Positions 22,568-33,418 of a stretch of DNA of 33,418 bases are shown in pieces. Made by a program: the position numbers and the translations under genes. Below the pieces are notes generated by a model. It was not told the origin of the DNA. It saw nothing but the letters and a program-made list of their open reading frames with translations, and did no database searches. Origin of the DNA: Protostelium mycophagum. Its lineage: Eukaryota; Evosea; Variosea; Protosteliida; Protosteliaceae. The DNA is taken from contig MZNV01000278.1 in assembly GCA_002081555.1 (NCBI GenBank), positions 1-33,418 on the forward strand, read 5' to 3'. The first letter of the stretch is position 1. Each line of letters begins with the position of its first letter.

Positions 22568-25500
22568 ATGAGCTGGACAGGAGGCTGGGGTGTTGGACTC
22601 GGCAGTGCACCCAATATCATCCAGGACAAACCAAAGCCGGTTGTCCGTTACAGACCCAAACCTATACGATTATATACAGAACCTGAAGCATACATATGTG
22701 CCTTCCAGTACGAATTAGACCAGAAAGAGAAACCGATAATCTCTTTAGAGAGGAAGGATCAAGGTTTAGGAAAGATTACCACCAGAAGTATGTAGAATTA
22801 GATTTATACACGTGTTGAAATTGCTGCTAGGTGTTTCTGACTTCAAAACTGTCCAGAGAAATGTATTCCTAGACGTCTTTGGACTTCTTGGCGTGATACG
22901 TCTTCCCATCAAGGGTATATATAACCGAAGCCGATGTTCTTTTCTAATCGTCGCAGAAAATCAGACCGCTGCATTTCTTGTTGCAGTGACAGAGGCCAAA
23001 TCTATTGGAACAGTGAATAATGGAGAGGTCTTTGTGGTCACAGATACTGTATTTCTTCCCTTCATTAATGAAAGGGACCCAATGGAGAGAGCTAATCTCG
23101 ACAAGGCATCCAACGAAGTTAGAAAATGGCTGAACGCTGAATCTTTTTATTTTTCCTTCGAAATGGACATCACCTCCCGACTTCAATCCACTAAATCAAG
23201 CAAGAAGTACTACTGGCCTACTTGTGACACAAGGTTCTTTTGGAACAGACACCTCCTTCACACCTTCATAAAGAAGCAGCTGAATGATTGGATCTTGCCG
23301 GTGATGAAGGGTTACGTAGAGATACAATCAGCAGTGGTAGAAGACAAAAGAGTGAGTTTTTAAATGGATCCGAAGGTTTATTATTGAGTTAGGTTGATAT
23401 CGCCATCATATCGAGATTAAGTTGTCTGAGAGCGGGAACTCGTTTCAACGCTCGAGGTGTTAACGATGACGGAAACGTGGCCAATTTTGTAGAGAGTGAA
23501 CAGATTGTATCCTGTGGTCAATCCACCACCTCTTTCGTCATCCTCAGGGTGAGTGAAATTTCAATGAAATTTCATCTAAATAAATAGGGATCGATCCCCC
23601 TGTTCTGGGAACAGAAGATGGTTCGTGGAAAATTCCGCACGGCACTTTCACGAGGATCAGAATCACAGACAACCGCCTTTCAGATGCATTTTAACGACCA
23701 CATCAAGTTATATGGAAGACATTATATTGTCAATCTCTTAAGTCCTGACAAAGAGACCGAAAAACCTGTTTTCGACGAGTTTGAGGAACAGTTGAAGATC
23801 TATAGGAACCCAGATGTCAAATATCTATCTTTTGATTTCCACAAACAGATCGGAAAAAATGGGGCGAAAATCACCCAACTCGGGTCGATGCTGATGACGT
23901 CGCTCTTTGGTAAGAGATCTACTTTTTATGTTATTCTGTTTGTCTTGGAACATTGGGAAGTTATTATGGTATGTTGAAGGAATATACAGGTGAATTATTG
24001 AAGAACAGCCTGTACACATACCAACCCACTAATGGTGTGACATCCACACAGACTGGTGTCTTCAGAGTCAACTGCCTCGACTGTTTAGACAGGTGGGTGA
24101 CTCTTATTTGGACACAAAGAGTTGACCGATAATAGAACGAACGTATGTGAGACAGCAATAGCGAGGAGAGCACTAACTGTTGCCTTACAATTGATAGGAG
24201 TATTAGACATTAGAAACACGACCAACTCTATGTCTTCTGATGAACTCAGTGAGTTAAAGTTAAATAAACTGATCATGACATGAGACAGATGGAACCACTA
24301 TCGAGAAGACACATAATGAGATGTGGGCGAACAATGGAGATGCGATGTCTATAGCATATACAGGCACTGGAGCTCTGAAGAGTGCACTCACGAGGACTGG
24401 AAAGTTGACATTCAGCGGCATGGTTGATGATGGGATGAAATCAGTGATGAGAACCTATCAGAACATGTACAAAGACGATGACAAACAAGACGCCATAGAT
24501 TATTTCTTGGGAAATCAAAACATCAACGAAGATATTGAAGAAGAGCAAGACTGGTGAGATATTCTTCTCTCGAAATGTCTTTGAAAAAATATCTAGGTTG
24601 GTTGTACAACTGAAGGCGAGGGAAGCGGAATTCACAGAGGAGAAGAACTACACCGCATTTGTGGGAAGTTGGAACATCGGAGGACAGTCACCCTCAGGAG
24701 ACAATGTATCAGAATGGATCAACAACATATCACCCTGCCCTAGTGATCCAGACGTTTACGTGATTGGATTTCAAGAGGTGGTCAGTCTCAACACGAAAGC
24801 CGTTTGGAACGCAGACGAGACCAACACGCAAGAGTGGCAGAGACAGATTTTGTCTGCGATTTCGACAAAGCGAAAATTCGTGATTTTACGAAGTTATCAA
24901 TTGGTGGGAATCGTATTGGCCGTTTTTGTTCCGGAGACGGAAGCTGGAAATTACAGAGATGTACAATCAGAAAAGAGCAAGTCCGGTTTCGCCGGTATCG
25001 CCGGTAACAAGGGTGCGGTATCCATCCGTTACAACTACCATCAGACTTCCGTCTGTTTTACTTGCGCGCATCTGGCCGCTGGACAGGGCAATTACCAAGA
25101 GAGGTCACAGAACTTTGGTTCCATATTATCGACAACACAGTTTAGAACGGTGAAAGGAAAGGCCCTCATCAAAGACCATAGGTATCCTGTATTATTTCTG
25201 CACTTCACACATAAATGTCCCTGTGGATGGGGTATTCATGATATAGATGTATGTTCTAAATTTATTGCAGCTTTGTCTTCTTCTTTGGGGATCTGAATTA
25301 CCGGTTGAATGCGGATTACGATGATGTGATGAGAGGGATCGAGCAAGAGAGATGGGAAGACCTTTTGGAGAGTGATCAGCTCAAGATCGAGATGAGACAG
25401 AACAGTTTGTTTGATAATTACGTAGAGCCAATCATTACATTCCCTCCGACATACAGATACGACATCGGAACGAATCGTTACGACACCAGTGAGAAGAGGA

Positions 25501-26540
25501 GAAAGCCGGCTTACTGTGATAGAGTCTTGTTGATGACGAAAGAGGGTGTCTCTCAATACAGTTACAAGGCAACTCCATTGCTCACCTCAGACCACAAGCC
25601 CATCTCTGCCACTTTTGGCTTCAAAGTAAAGGTCATAAACAAGACCAAACAACAAGCGGTGCTGGAGGAGCTCACAACACAGATGCCACAGCAAGATCTG
25701 GATATGTCCAAGCTTAACGAGGCTCTTCTTGTGGACTTGACAGATTCCCCAGCTCCTTCATTGAACAACTCAAATGCCCTGGAGTTTAGAGATAGCGGTG
25801 AATTTTCTGCCTCTTCAAGTCCTCCCGCTCTCCCTCCAAAGAATTCTGCTGCCTCAGGAACCAAACCACTGCCTCCGCTACCAGGACAGGTACAGAGTAC
25901 ACCAACCACCTCACCACCCCAACTGCACTCCCCTCCCCCCATTTTATCCCCTCCCACCTCATTCTCCGCTCCTCCTCCTCTTCCGAGAAAACCTGCCCCT
26001 GGAGCCCCTCCCCCGTCCAATTCTATCCAAATGGGAACATCACCTCTACAACACGGTCCACCAACTGGGTCTGGGGGACCTATACAGACAGGTAAACCCC
26101 CCTCCCTCCCACCAAAATCTCAAATCCCCCCCTCTGCTGCACCGAACTTTCAGACCGATTTCTTCGCCAATTTTCCCACCACAAGCACTACCAACTACTA
26201 TCCCGCAGCGCCAACACACAATACGGCAAATTACAGCACTTCATTGTTTGATTTGCCGAACCCAGAGGCGCCCGCATCTTCTGGACGCAGCTCTGTCAAC
26301 ACAGCGAGCGATTTCTTCTTTGACATGGAGCCACTTCAGCCCACTCCTATGCAGCCTCTACAGCCAGTCATGCAGCCCCTTCAACCAACTCTTCAGCAGC
26401 CTCTACAACCAACTATGCAGCCGTACTCGGCGGGGACAAACCCTTTTGCACTGTCACAACCCCAGATGTCAAACACTTCAAACAGTCAAATCGCGCAGGA
26501 CCCCTTTGCCTCCGACTTCTTCTTTGATCCGAGAAAGTAA
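22568..26540 (+). CDS. synaptojanin-like phosphoinositide phosphatase (Sac1 + inositol 5-phosphatase + proline-rich tail)
   Basis: Nine exons: 22568..22787, 22831..23351, 23393..23548, 23588..23909, 23990..24092, 24136..24248, 24289..24553, 24597..25181, 25271..26540, giving 1184 aa. It strips phosphates from PI(4,5)P2 and other phosphoinositides, helping uncoat endocytic vesicles. The Sac domain (about 75-540) has [10 protein letters not shown] and the catalytic C-L-D-C-L-D-R (C435, R441). The 5-phosphatase domain (about 585-885) has W-N-I-G-G (592-596), [18 protein letters not shown] (767-774), K-P-A-Y-C-D-R (840-846) and S-D-H-K-P (868-872). The tail is proline-rich with several PPxPPK/R SH3 ligands, an N-P-F (EH-domain ligand), repeated D-F-F-F-D and a Q-P-L-Q-P-T-M repeat run. 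Domain order equals animal and yeast synaptojanins. An AATAAA overlaps the stop. Confidence 0.95.
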
Positions 26541-26687
26541 TAAAACAAGAGTGATAATAACACCTCTAAGTTCTTGCTTTTGCAGGGATCACTTCCGCAA
26601 GAATCGTGAACGTAATCCCGGATAATCGGAAGAATTGATTCCGAACAACAGTCCCGCTCAGGTCTCCATATCCAACCAGTAAAGAGA

Positions 26688-27897
26688 ATGGAAACCATCT
26701 GCAGCGCGATCCGCATATCTGCAGGATTAATTGTCTCCTTTGGTGGCGCACTGTTCATTGGATTGATATCTCCACTTCGCCAGATAGAGAGGAGATTAGA
26801 TTGGGGAGTTCCAAGACCAACGGATTTGATCCTGAAAGCTTGGGCAAACTTAATCTTGAATTGTTTTGGAATACATGTAGGTCATCTTCAGATTGCACAG
26901 ACTCTAAATCATTAGATCGTGGTGGAAGGTCTCAACCAGGTGAAGAATGATGGTTCTGGAGCTCTCGTTCTCTTCTCTCATGCCTCGAACATCGGTACAC
27001 ATCACCATTCCATCTGTTGTCGCTGAACAGTGGAATCAGATGGTTTTGTCGTATTGGCCAGTGGTTTTTGGGGAATCAGGAGTATCTTCAAGCAGAGTTT
27101 ACTGTGGACGGCTCCCTTCTTATTTGTCCCCGCAGTCCTCCATGGTTGCATTCCCATCAACAGGTCGAACAGAGAGAAAGCGATACATTCTCTAAACATG
27201 GCCGTGAAAAAGATGAAGGAGAAGAACGTTTCTGTAAGATGACGTCTTCCCACTACGATTATATTATCCTGAATCCCAATAGATATTGATCTCACCCGAG
27301 GGAACAAGGTCAAAGGATGGCCGTCTGCAAGAGTTTAAGAAAGGTGACCTCAACTTTCACCTGAAATATTGATGCCATAGGTCCTTTCCATATGGCCGTC
27401 AGCTCAGAGAATACGAGAATTGTTCCCGTTGTGTTGCTCAATAATTTTAATTTATGGAGGCCTAAGCAGCTTTTCCCCAAGCCAGGAGTCATTACGTGAG
27501 CTATTGTTATTCAGATCGACAAAATCTCCACAAATTTCACGTGTAATCTATGTGTGCTAATCTATGTGTGTTGTAATCTGTGTGCTAATCTGTGTGCAAC
27601 CCAAAAATAGATATCACCTCAAATTCACGTAATTTAGAGTGAGATATCTCAAAGAGATCTATACAAAAAAGGAAGACACCCCCGAGTCGTTATCTAAGCA
27701 GGTCAGTCTAAATATATATGAAACCAAATTCTTCTCAAGTGAATAATGAGGATTTATATCTTCAGGTACACAAAGTGATGGAGGATGAGATGTCTAAAGA
27801 AACCAAATTCGAACAAGTCAGCACTATTCAATCCATACAGCACGCACTCATTTTTCATGTCATATTCTGGTCGATTCTGTACAACATATTCTTTTGA
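26688..27897 (+). CDS. PlsC-type acyltransferase (lysophosphatidate acyltransferase-like)
   Basis: Seven exons: 26688..26876, 26916..26994, 27040..27233, 27283..27343, 27381..27495, 27638..27701, 27766..27897, giving 277 aa. It should move an acyl chain from acyl-CoA to a lysophospholipid such as lysophosphatidate. The four family motifs are present: S-H-A-S-N-I-D (H85-x4-D90; the usual N before H is S), C-I-P-I-N-R-S, I-S-P-E-G-T-R-S (E160-R163) and I-V-P-V-V-L. Hydrophobic segments lie near residues 6-28, before motif II, and at the extreme C-terminus, so it should be an ER or Golgi membrane protein. The exact lysophospholipid is not decided by sequence. The penultimate exon was located by phase and by its match to the usual V-R-Y-L region. 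AATAAA overlaps the stop; the CHID1-like stop faces it 100 bp away. Confidence 0.9.
27544..27597. repeat. four-copy minisatellite in an acyltransferase intron
   Basis: Four head-to-tail copies of taatct(at/gt)gtgtgc, 12-16 bp each, within the 142-bp intron 27496-27637. The first two copies share the longer form and the last two are identical to each other, which suggests two rounds of slippage. Confidence 0.8.
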
Positions 27898-27997
27898 ATA
27901 AACTATCGCCCTGTCAAAGCTTCTATGTACACGGTTCTGTACACAATACGATGACGTGGCATGGTTGACGATTCAAGGAGACACGTGTTGATGCTAT

Positions 27998-29679
27998 TTA
28001 TAGCAAGTCGTAAAAATATTCCAGTCCTTGACCTATCTCCCAGATGGATATTCCGACACCAAGTTCTTTTGCCAATTCTAATCTGTACATCTGTCAGATC
28101 AATTATTATTATCCTCACTTCACGAAGTTTAATTTTTTAAACTTTTCCGTATCATGAAAAATTGTATAGGTGCATATCTATAGAGTGCAGATATACCTCT
28201 GTTGAATAGAATAAAGTGTTGGAAAAGTCATGAGATATTTGGATCCGGACCCCTTAGCTTCATACTCGGCCATGTGCTCTCCGTGCACCTTGTGCCAATT
28301 TATCTTTGGTTTATTTTTCTTCAATATCTCTATATATTCTCTGCCAATGATCGGTTTTCCGCTCTGAGAATACACCTGTTACCCACTCATCCTTCCATTT
28401 TGGTCTTGTAGATGTCCGAAAAATGATTCAAGTTGTATTTCGATTTTAAGGAGCAATTTTCTCCAAAAATATAATTTAATTTTTTTAGCAAACATGGAGG
28501 AGTTTGACAAAAAGAAAATCAAAATAATCATGAGAATCAAAAGTGAAAACACTCACGTTCCAGTTGTAACCGTAAAATGGAATTCCCGCCAAAATTTTAT
28601 TTTTAACTGTGTCAGCTCCTGGGGGTACTAAGGAAAGCACGGACGAGGTGAACCACGAGGTGGGACTGTTTGGTCCTGGAGATTGTGTGGAGCTGTAGTC
28701 ATATGTCATCAGTGAGACATAGTCCACGTCATCACCGAGGTTTTGAAGTTCTTCGCTGGAGAAGGGGGAGGAATCGCCTCTCCTTGGCTACAAAATATTT
28801 TATCCCAAGTTTTTATTCAATTGATTTATTCCATTTAAAAGTATACAAATGTAATCAATTCATTTTTGTTCATGCTACAGAGACAAAGTAAAGATAAAAT
28901 ATCCACATACCCCCACGACGAGTACAAATTTCAAGTCATTGTTGTGCATTTTAGAACCCAAAGACTTATAGAAGGGGATGAAAGCCTTGATGTACTCTCG
29001 CGGCAATAGTGCACCTCCCTCCAAAACGATCCCATCAAAATTAAACTTTTTACTTACAGAGATGATCTGTTCAATTTCATCATGATGGAATCAGAGGAAT
29101 AGAGGCTCACATCATTGATCAACTTGTTTTGTAGATTTTGGTTCTGGACGAGTTGGGAGTAAGCAGTACCATCCCAACCATCAAATAGGAATCTAGGCAC
29201 AAGTTTTGGAGAGGAGTTCTGACAATCATTCCCTTTGACCTGTAATAGCTCCATCAGATCGCTCAATAACAGAGCTGTTAGGAAGATATACCTCAGAGAT
29301 CCAACCAGAATCGACGTTATGATCGCCTTCAAGGACGAAAGAGGATTTATACTTCACATTATACCAGACTGGGGATATATAGTCGAACTTACAGGAAAAT
29401 GTTTTTGCCACATCATACCCATGGTTATTCCTGGTTTCGTCACAAATGGTCTGCGAGGGAAGCTCACCAAGGAGTTATGTATGCAAGAGTTGTTCCAGAA
29501 TAATTTTTCTTCTTTTCTGGTGCGACACCTTCCTCTTTGTGATAGTTGTCGTGTTCTTTCAGTATGCTCTGATATTTGACACTCTCACTCACGAGGCTGC
29601 GATCAAAAACACTACCTGTTTTCTTCTTTGCGGTGATGAGGACGACCAACCAAACAAGTAACAATGTGAACTTCCTCAT
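27998..29679 (-). CDS. CHID1-like secreted GH18 (chitinase-fold) protein
   Basis: Seven exons: 29468..29679, 29292..29430, 29111..29239, 28911..29066, 28557..28787, 28197..28375, 27998..28082, giving 376 aa (human CHID1 393). A signal peptide (1-17, [14 protein letters not shown]) opens the protein. Family landmarks: [34 protein letters not shown], the S-L-M-T-Y-D-Y-S segment, G-I-P-F-Y-G, and the end [24 protein letters not shown]1 is a lysosomal or secreted glycan-binding member of GH18. The canonical catalytic DxxDxDxE run is reduced to D-G-I-V-L-E, so classic chitinase activity is doubtful, as in the animal protein. It diverges from PP5 with only 93 bp between the two start codons. Confidence 0.93.
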
Positions 29680-29772
29680 GCCTTGATCATCAAATGAATG
29701 AATTCATGGTGATCTTTGCTTTTGACACACACTTACGTTCTGAGATCAGATCGTGACCCCAGATTCTGAATC

Positions 29773-32080
29773 ATGGCGGAACTTTCAGAGACAGAGAAGA
29801 AGGCTGAAGAATTCAAGATCACTGCTAACGACTTCTTTCAGAGTGAGTTCGCATTTCTCACGCCCTCTAATTCGTGCAGAGCAGAAATTTGATCAGGCCA
29901 TCGAATTCTATTCAAAGGCAATAGAATTGAACAATAAATCTGCTATCTACTTCTCTAATCGCGCCTTCGCCTATTCCAAATTGGAACAATATGGAGCAGC
30001 TCTGCAGGACGCGTCCGCTGCTATCGACTTAGATCCTCAATACGTCAAGGCTTATTACCGAAGAGGTTCAGCTCTTCTACTTCTCGGTAAATTTAAAGAA
30101 GCTCTGAAAGACTTTAAGAAGGTAGTAAATCTTTGATCATGTTCACCACTGATTTGAAACAGGTGTTGGTGATTTCACCCCGCAGTCAAGAAGCCAAAGA
30201 CAAGCATAAGCAGTGCGAGAAGATCGTCAGATCCATTGCTTTTGAGAGCGCCATAGCAACAGAGGAGGAGAAGCCATTGTCAGAAACGATCGAGTTAGAC
30301 TCTATATCAGTAGAGCCGTCCTATGATGGCCCTCATATCAAAGGATCTGTTGATATCACTTTTGTAAAGGAGTTGATCCAACACTTAAAGGCACAGAAGA
30401 AACTACATACAAGGTCGATTACGAATGTACGAATCAACACAAATCTGATTTATTGCAGATATGTATATCAGATCCTGATCGAGATTAAGAAGCTGCTCGC
30501 CTCATACCCTTCTCTTATAGATATAGAAGTACCAGAAGGACATGTATTTAATGTCTGTGGTGACACTCACGGGCAATACTATGAGTGAGCCACTTCTTTA
30601 TATTTTGCCAGAAATTCACTTTAAATTTTCTACACGTAGAAACAAAAGCATGATAGATCTTATATATTCATATGAATAACGCACTTTGCCAAAAAGTGAA
30701 GCATCAAATGAATTCTAATCAATCATGAGCTGAACATCTGCAGTCTGTTGAACATTTTTGACATGAACGGACACCCCTCAGAAGAAAACCCGTACCTATG
30801 TGAGTTGTCACACGTTTATTTTTGTGTGACCGCGTAAACATGACAATTATTGCCTCTGTCTAAATAACCAAAAAAATATGATTTATTTTTGTCATGGTGC
30901 CTTATGCTATTTCATCGTACTAGCTGCAACCTATGCTTCTCTGCAGCGAAACTACAAACACAATATAAGAATAAAATACCACTTCACTGATCATCTGACA
31001 CCATGCAGTCAACGGAGATTACGTGGATAGAGGATCTTTCTCTCTGGAGTTAGTGATGACCCTCTTTGCATACAAACTGGTCTACCCTAATCATCTGCAT
31101 TTGATGCGTGGAAATCACGAGACCATCAACATGAACAGGATGTACGGATTCGAAGGAGAAGTCACTCAGAAATATTCCAAGAAATGTTTCGACCTTTTCA
31201 CTGAAGTTTTCAACTGGCTGCCTCTGTGCGCTTGCCTCAACAAGAAGGTGAGTTATCCCTCATTTATTTTACCGCAATCATTTGTAGCAAAAACCCAAAC
31301 TCAAATGAAATATTTATGTCTGCGCCATAAAAGAAGCATAACACCTTTTCAACCACATAATTTCCGCTACCACATAAATATCATCATAAATCCTCACGTG
31401 GCATGAGATCCTGTACATCAAACCTAAAATCAACCACATCCCACAAAAAAATAACTCACAACTCATCAGGTCATTGTAGTCCATGGAGGTCTCTTTAGCA
31501 AAGACGGCGTCACCCTCGACGACATCCGCAAGATCCAAAGAAACAGACAGCCACCCGATGAAGGACTCATGTGCGAGCTCTTATGGTCAGACCCTTCACC
31601 TTTCCCCGGTAGAAGTCCCAACAAGCGTGGTGTCGGTGTTGCCTTCGGCCCAGACGTGACCCACAAATTTTTGAAAGACAATGATCTCGACATGGTGGTG
31701 AGAAGTCACGAAGTGAAAGAGGAGGGTTATCTCGTAGAAGCAGATGGCAAGTTGGTGACCGTCTTTTCTGCGCCAAACTATTGTGATTCTGTGGGCAATA
31801 AGGGGGCCTTGATCCGATTCAATCACAACATGACGCCTAAATATGTGCAGTTTGACGCTGTGGTGAGTTATTCGTTTGATCTATATATTCAAAATTTGAA
31901 CGAGAGATTCACGCGGGAATATTCTTGTGCATTTAACTCAAAACCATTATATTTGTGTAATGAAATAATTTAAATGCTGCAGCCCCACCCTGCGATCAAA
32001 CCGATGGCTTACGCGTCTAACTACAACATGTTTATGGTAAGATTCCATTCTATTGTGAATTTATTAACCTTTACAAGTGA
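29773..32080 (+). CDS. PPP5C: serine/threonine protein phosphatase 5 (TPR + PP2A-type catalytic domain)
   Basis: Exons 29773..29842, 29880..30121, 30163..30413, 30459..30584, 30744..30799, 31009..31247, 31470..31862, 31983..32036 and probably a stop-only exon at 32078..32080, giving 477 aa (human 499). The TPR domain (about 12-118: A-N-D-F-F, N-R-A-F-A-Y, K-A-Y-Y-R-R-G) binds the C-terminal tail of Hsp90 and inhibits the enzyme. The catalytic domain has G-D-T-H-G (D223, H225), G-D-Y-V-D-R-G (251-257), R-G-N-H-E (282-286), V-H-G-G and S-A-P-N-Y-C-D, supplying the two-metal site. The C-terminus K-P-M-A-Y-A-S aligns with the end of animal PP5. After F-M at 32036 a good GTAAGA donor follows, and the first acceptor, CAAG at 32077, is followed at once by TGA. 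Reading through instead would add 48 unrelated residues to 32180. Introns 4-6 are the longest in the window (159-222 bp). Confidence 0.95.
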
Positions 32081-33192
32081 GCGAGAGATATGTCCACATA
32101 AAGAGTCGTGCGGTTTTTCCTCTTATCGTATTGTGCGAGATTCGATCAGTGTCTTTGCATTATCGATGCTATATATTTGAGAGGATTTTGTGTTTTGAGG
32201 TGCACAAGGGAGTTAGTTGTCTGTGGCTATAGCAGACATCTGCTGGCAACATCCTGGGTGTCTCAGAGGCCCAAAGGAGTGGCTTTTGTCCCCTTTGTCA
32301 GAACCAGCGCAGATACTCGTGCGAGTAATTTTGTTAGGCTCGTGGTGGTGTGTGGTTTGGCTGTTTCCTTTTTCCATCACTTGAGGTTGATTCTTATTGT
32401 ACTGCCGCTGTGAAGATCAAGTCTGCAGAAGACGGAAGAGTTGAAGTATGGTACCGTGCTGTACAGAGAAAGGCGATGGTCTGTATAGATTTTTCGTTGT
32501 GCCTCTGGCCTTGCATCATATTTGATGTGTGAATCATAATCTTTTCGTTCACTATTTTTGGAGTTATTTCACAGTGGGGAATTCAACAACAGCAAATTTA
32601 GAGGGATTGAACCTTACTAAATTCAGAATGTGATCCGGATTGATAAGAACATATTTAAAATCGAGAATAATTCATGTTTTTAGGTTTTAATGTATTCTGC
32701 AACTTTGAGACAGCATAAAGAAGACACCATCACACCGCGAGACTGCCTGTTTATTAATAACTTCAAAGAAAGTTGCAATTAGTCGTGGCTACTGAGGATT
32801 CATCCTTTTCTTGAAATCCTAAAAAATTAGATGAGACTAGTCCTTGAAGATTTCTAACTATCCAAATCTACAACCAGCATGTCTAATAAACACGAAAAAT
32901 ATCTTCGCGTCAAGATTGAAAGCTCTGACAACCTGACCATGACAACGCCGTTCTGGGTAGCAACCATTTATTTATGATCCTGTCAACCATCGACAGGGCG
33001 AACCAAAAAAAATTCGAGGTTTAGAGACCTTGGAAACTCATCCCCGTAATTTCGGACTACCGGAAGGAATCCCTTCCCAGACAGAAAATTCACCTAGTAC
33101 GCCGGTGAGGCAACCTTCTCAATATGTCGCTTCGCCACCGCACTTGCCAACAAGCAGCAACACCACCTACGCACGCACGGATATAACGATAG
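32081..33192. other. 1.1-kb intergenic region, no gene supported
   Basis: This is the largest gene-free gap. It holds a 101-codon plus-strand frame (32108-32413) without any family resemblance, AT-rich DNA, and a small hairpin CCTGTC/GACAGG at 32979-32997. It must contain the 3' end of PP5 and the promoter of the kinase gene. I looked for tRNA, snRNA and box C/D patterns and found none convincing. Confidence 0.5.
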
Positions 33193-33372
33193 ATGCCTGA
33201 ACTACAACAAAAATCATCACAGCCAAACATCCAGCTTCCAACACCTCCTACACAAAGACATCCAAAGGTTTGTCTGGAGGATTATTTGATTCAAAAAACT
33301 CTGGGAGAAGGTAACTTTGGCAAAGTCAAATTGGCAGTAGACAAAAACACAGGAGACCAAGTTGCATTGAAG
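33193..33372 (+). CDS. protein kinase, first exon only (CAMK/SNF1-like N-lobe)
   Basis: Sixty codons from ATG to a strong GTAAGT donor at 33373; the rest lies beyond the window. After a polar, Gln- and Pro-rich lead of about 25 residues, the kinase N-lobe begins: Y-L-I-Q-K-T-L, then the glycine-rich loop G-E-G-N-F-G-K-V (38-45), and V-A-L-K with the ATP-anchoring lysine at residue 60. The loop and the K-L-A-V-D-K-N-T-G segment resemble SNF1/AMPK, MARK and related CAMK-group kinases, but the sample is too short to decide. A TAG lies directly upstream of the ATG in the same frame, fixing the start unless there is a 5' coding exon. Confidence 0.88.
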
Positions 33373-33418
33373 GTAAGTGTAGCCACGTCATCATGGTGTT
33401 TAAATGACACTTTGAAGA

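Noticed and set aside
29034-29066. Extra intron in the CHID1-like gene at a GTAAGT near the start of exon 4.
   Set aside because: The only possible acceptor would give a 12-bp intron, and the uninterrupted frame aligns with the family.
32108-32413. 101-codon plus-strand ORF after PP5.
   Set aside because: Cys/Val-rich with no domain, no convincing splice context and no homologue that I recognise; likely chance or 3' UTR.

Overview
The window is nuclear DNA from an intron-dense, very compact unicellular eukaryote. I can support fourteen protein-coding genes, thirteen of them whole and the last cut by the right edge. They are split by roughly 115 spliceosomal introns, mostly 35-70 bp with GT-AG ends. 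Almost every reading frame below was rebuilt by hand from splice sites, phase and family alignment. The gene set argues for a ciliated protist on or near the amoebozoan/opisthokont side, but I cannot name the lineage: it includes a B9D2 transition-zone protein, a Nup98-Nup96 precursor, an AIDA homologue and a DAL5/TNA1-type transporter of the kind common in fungi. No operons, CRISPR arrays, phage or bacterial features are present.

Layout, left to right. 1-513: a possible reverse-transcriptase scrap at the edge and a 100-bp foldback repeat. 514-2875 (+): lysyl-tRNA synthetase with an organelle-type presequence. 3038-4475 (+): coiled-coil protein with two SH3 domains. 4481-5916 (-): AIDA-like C2 protein, ending 5 bp from the SH3 gene. 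6052-10460 (-): copper P1B-ATPase with a cysteine-rich N-terminus. 10913-12733 (-): major facilitator transporter. 12960-13661 (+): B9D2. 13684-19807 (-): Nup98-Nup96. 20607-21542 (+): Arl1, whose first coding exon is 4 bp. 21605-22403 (-): Ras-like GTPase. 22568-26540 (+): synaptojanin-like phosphatase. 26688-27897 (+): PlsC acyltransferase. 27998-29679 (-): CHID1-like GH18 protein. 29773-32080 (+): protein phosphatase 5. 33193-33372 (+): first exon of a protein kinase.

Neighbouring genes mostly alternate as divergent pairs (MFS/B9D2, Nup98-96/Arl1, Ras/synaptojanin, CHID1/PP5) and tail-to-tail pairs (SH3/AIDA, B9D2/Nup98-96, Arl1/Ras, PlsC/CHID1). The tail-to-tail gaps are only 5, 22, 62 and 100 bp, and in several genes an AATAAA hexamer overlaps the stop codon. 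Functionally the genes are housekeeping: translation, nuclear pore, cilium, Golgi and endocytic traffic, phosphoinositide and phospholipid metabolism, metal transport and signalling. Arl1, the Ras protein, synaptojanin and the acyltransferase sit together and all act on membranes, but nothing here proves a functional cluster.

I did not find a convincing undescribed multi-gene system. The most interesting items are the metallothionein-like extension and the altered HP motif of the copper ATPase, the mirror-image stop/AATAAA junction between the SH3 and AIDA genes, the 4-bp coding exon of Arl1, a GC-AG intron, recurrent tandem duplications inside introns, and decayed retroelement scraps in the Nup98-96/Arl1 gap and at the left edge.
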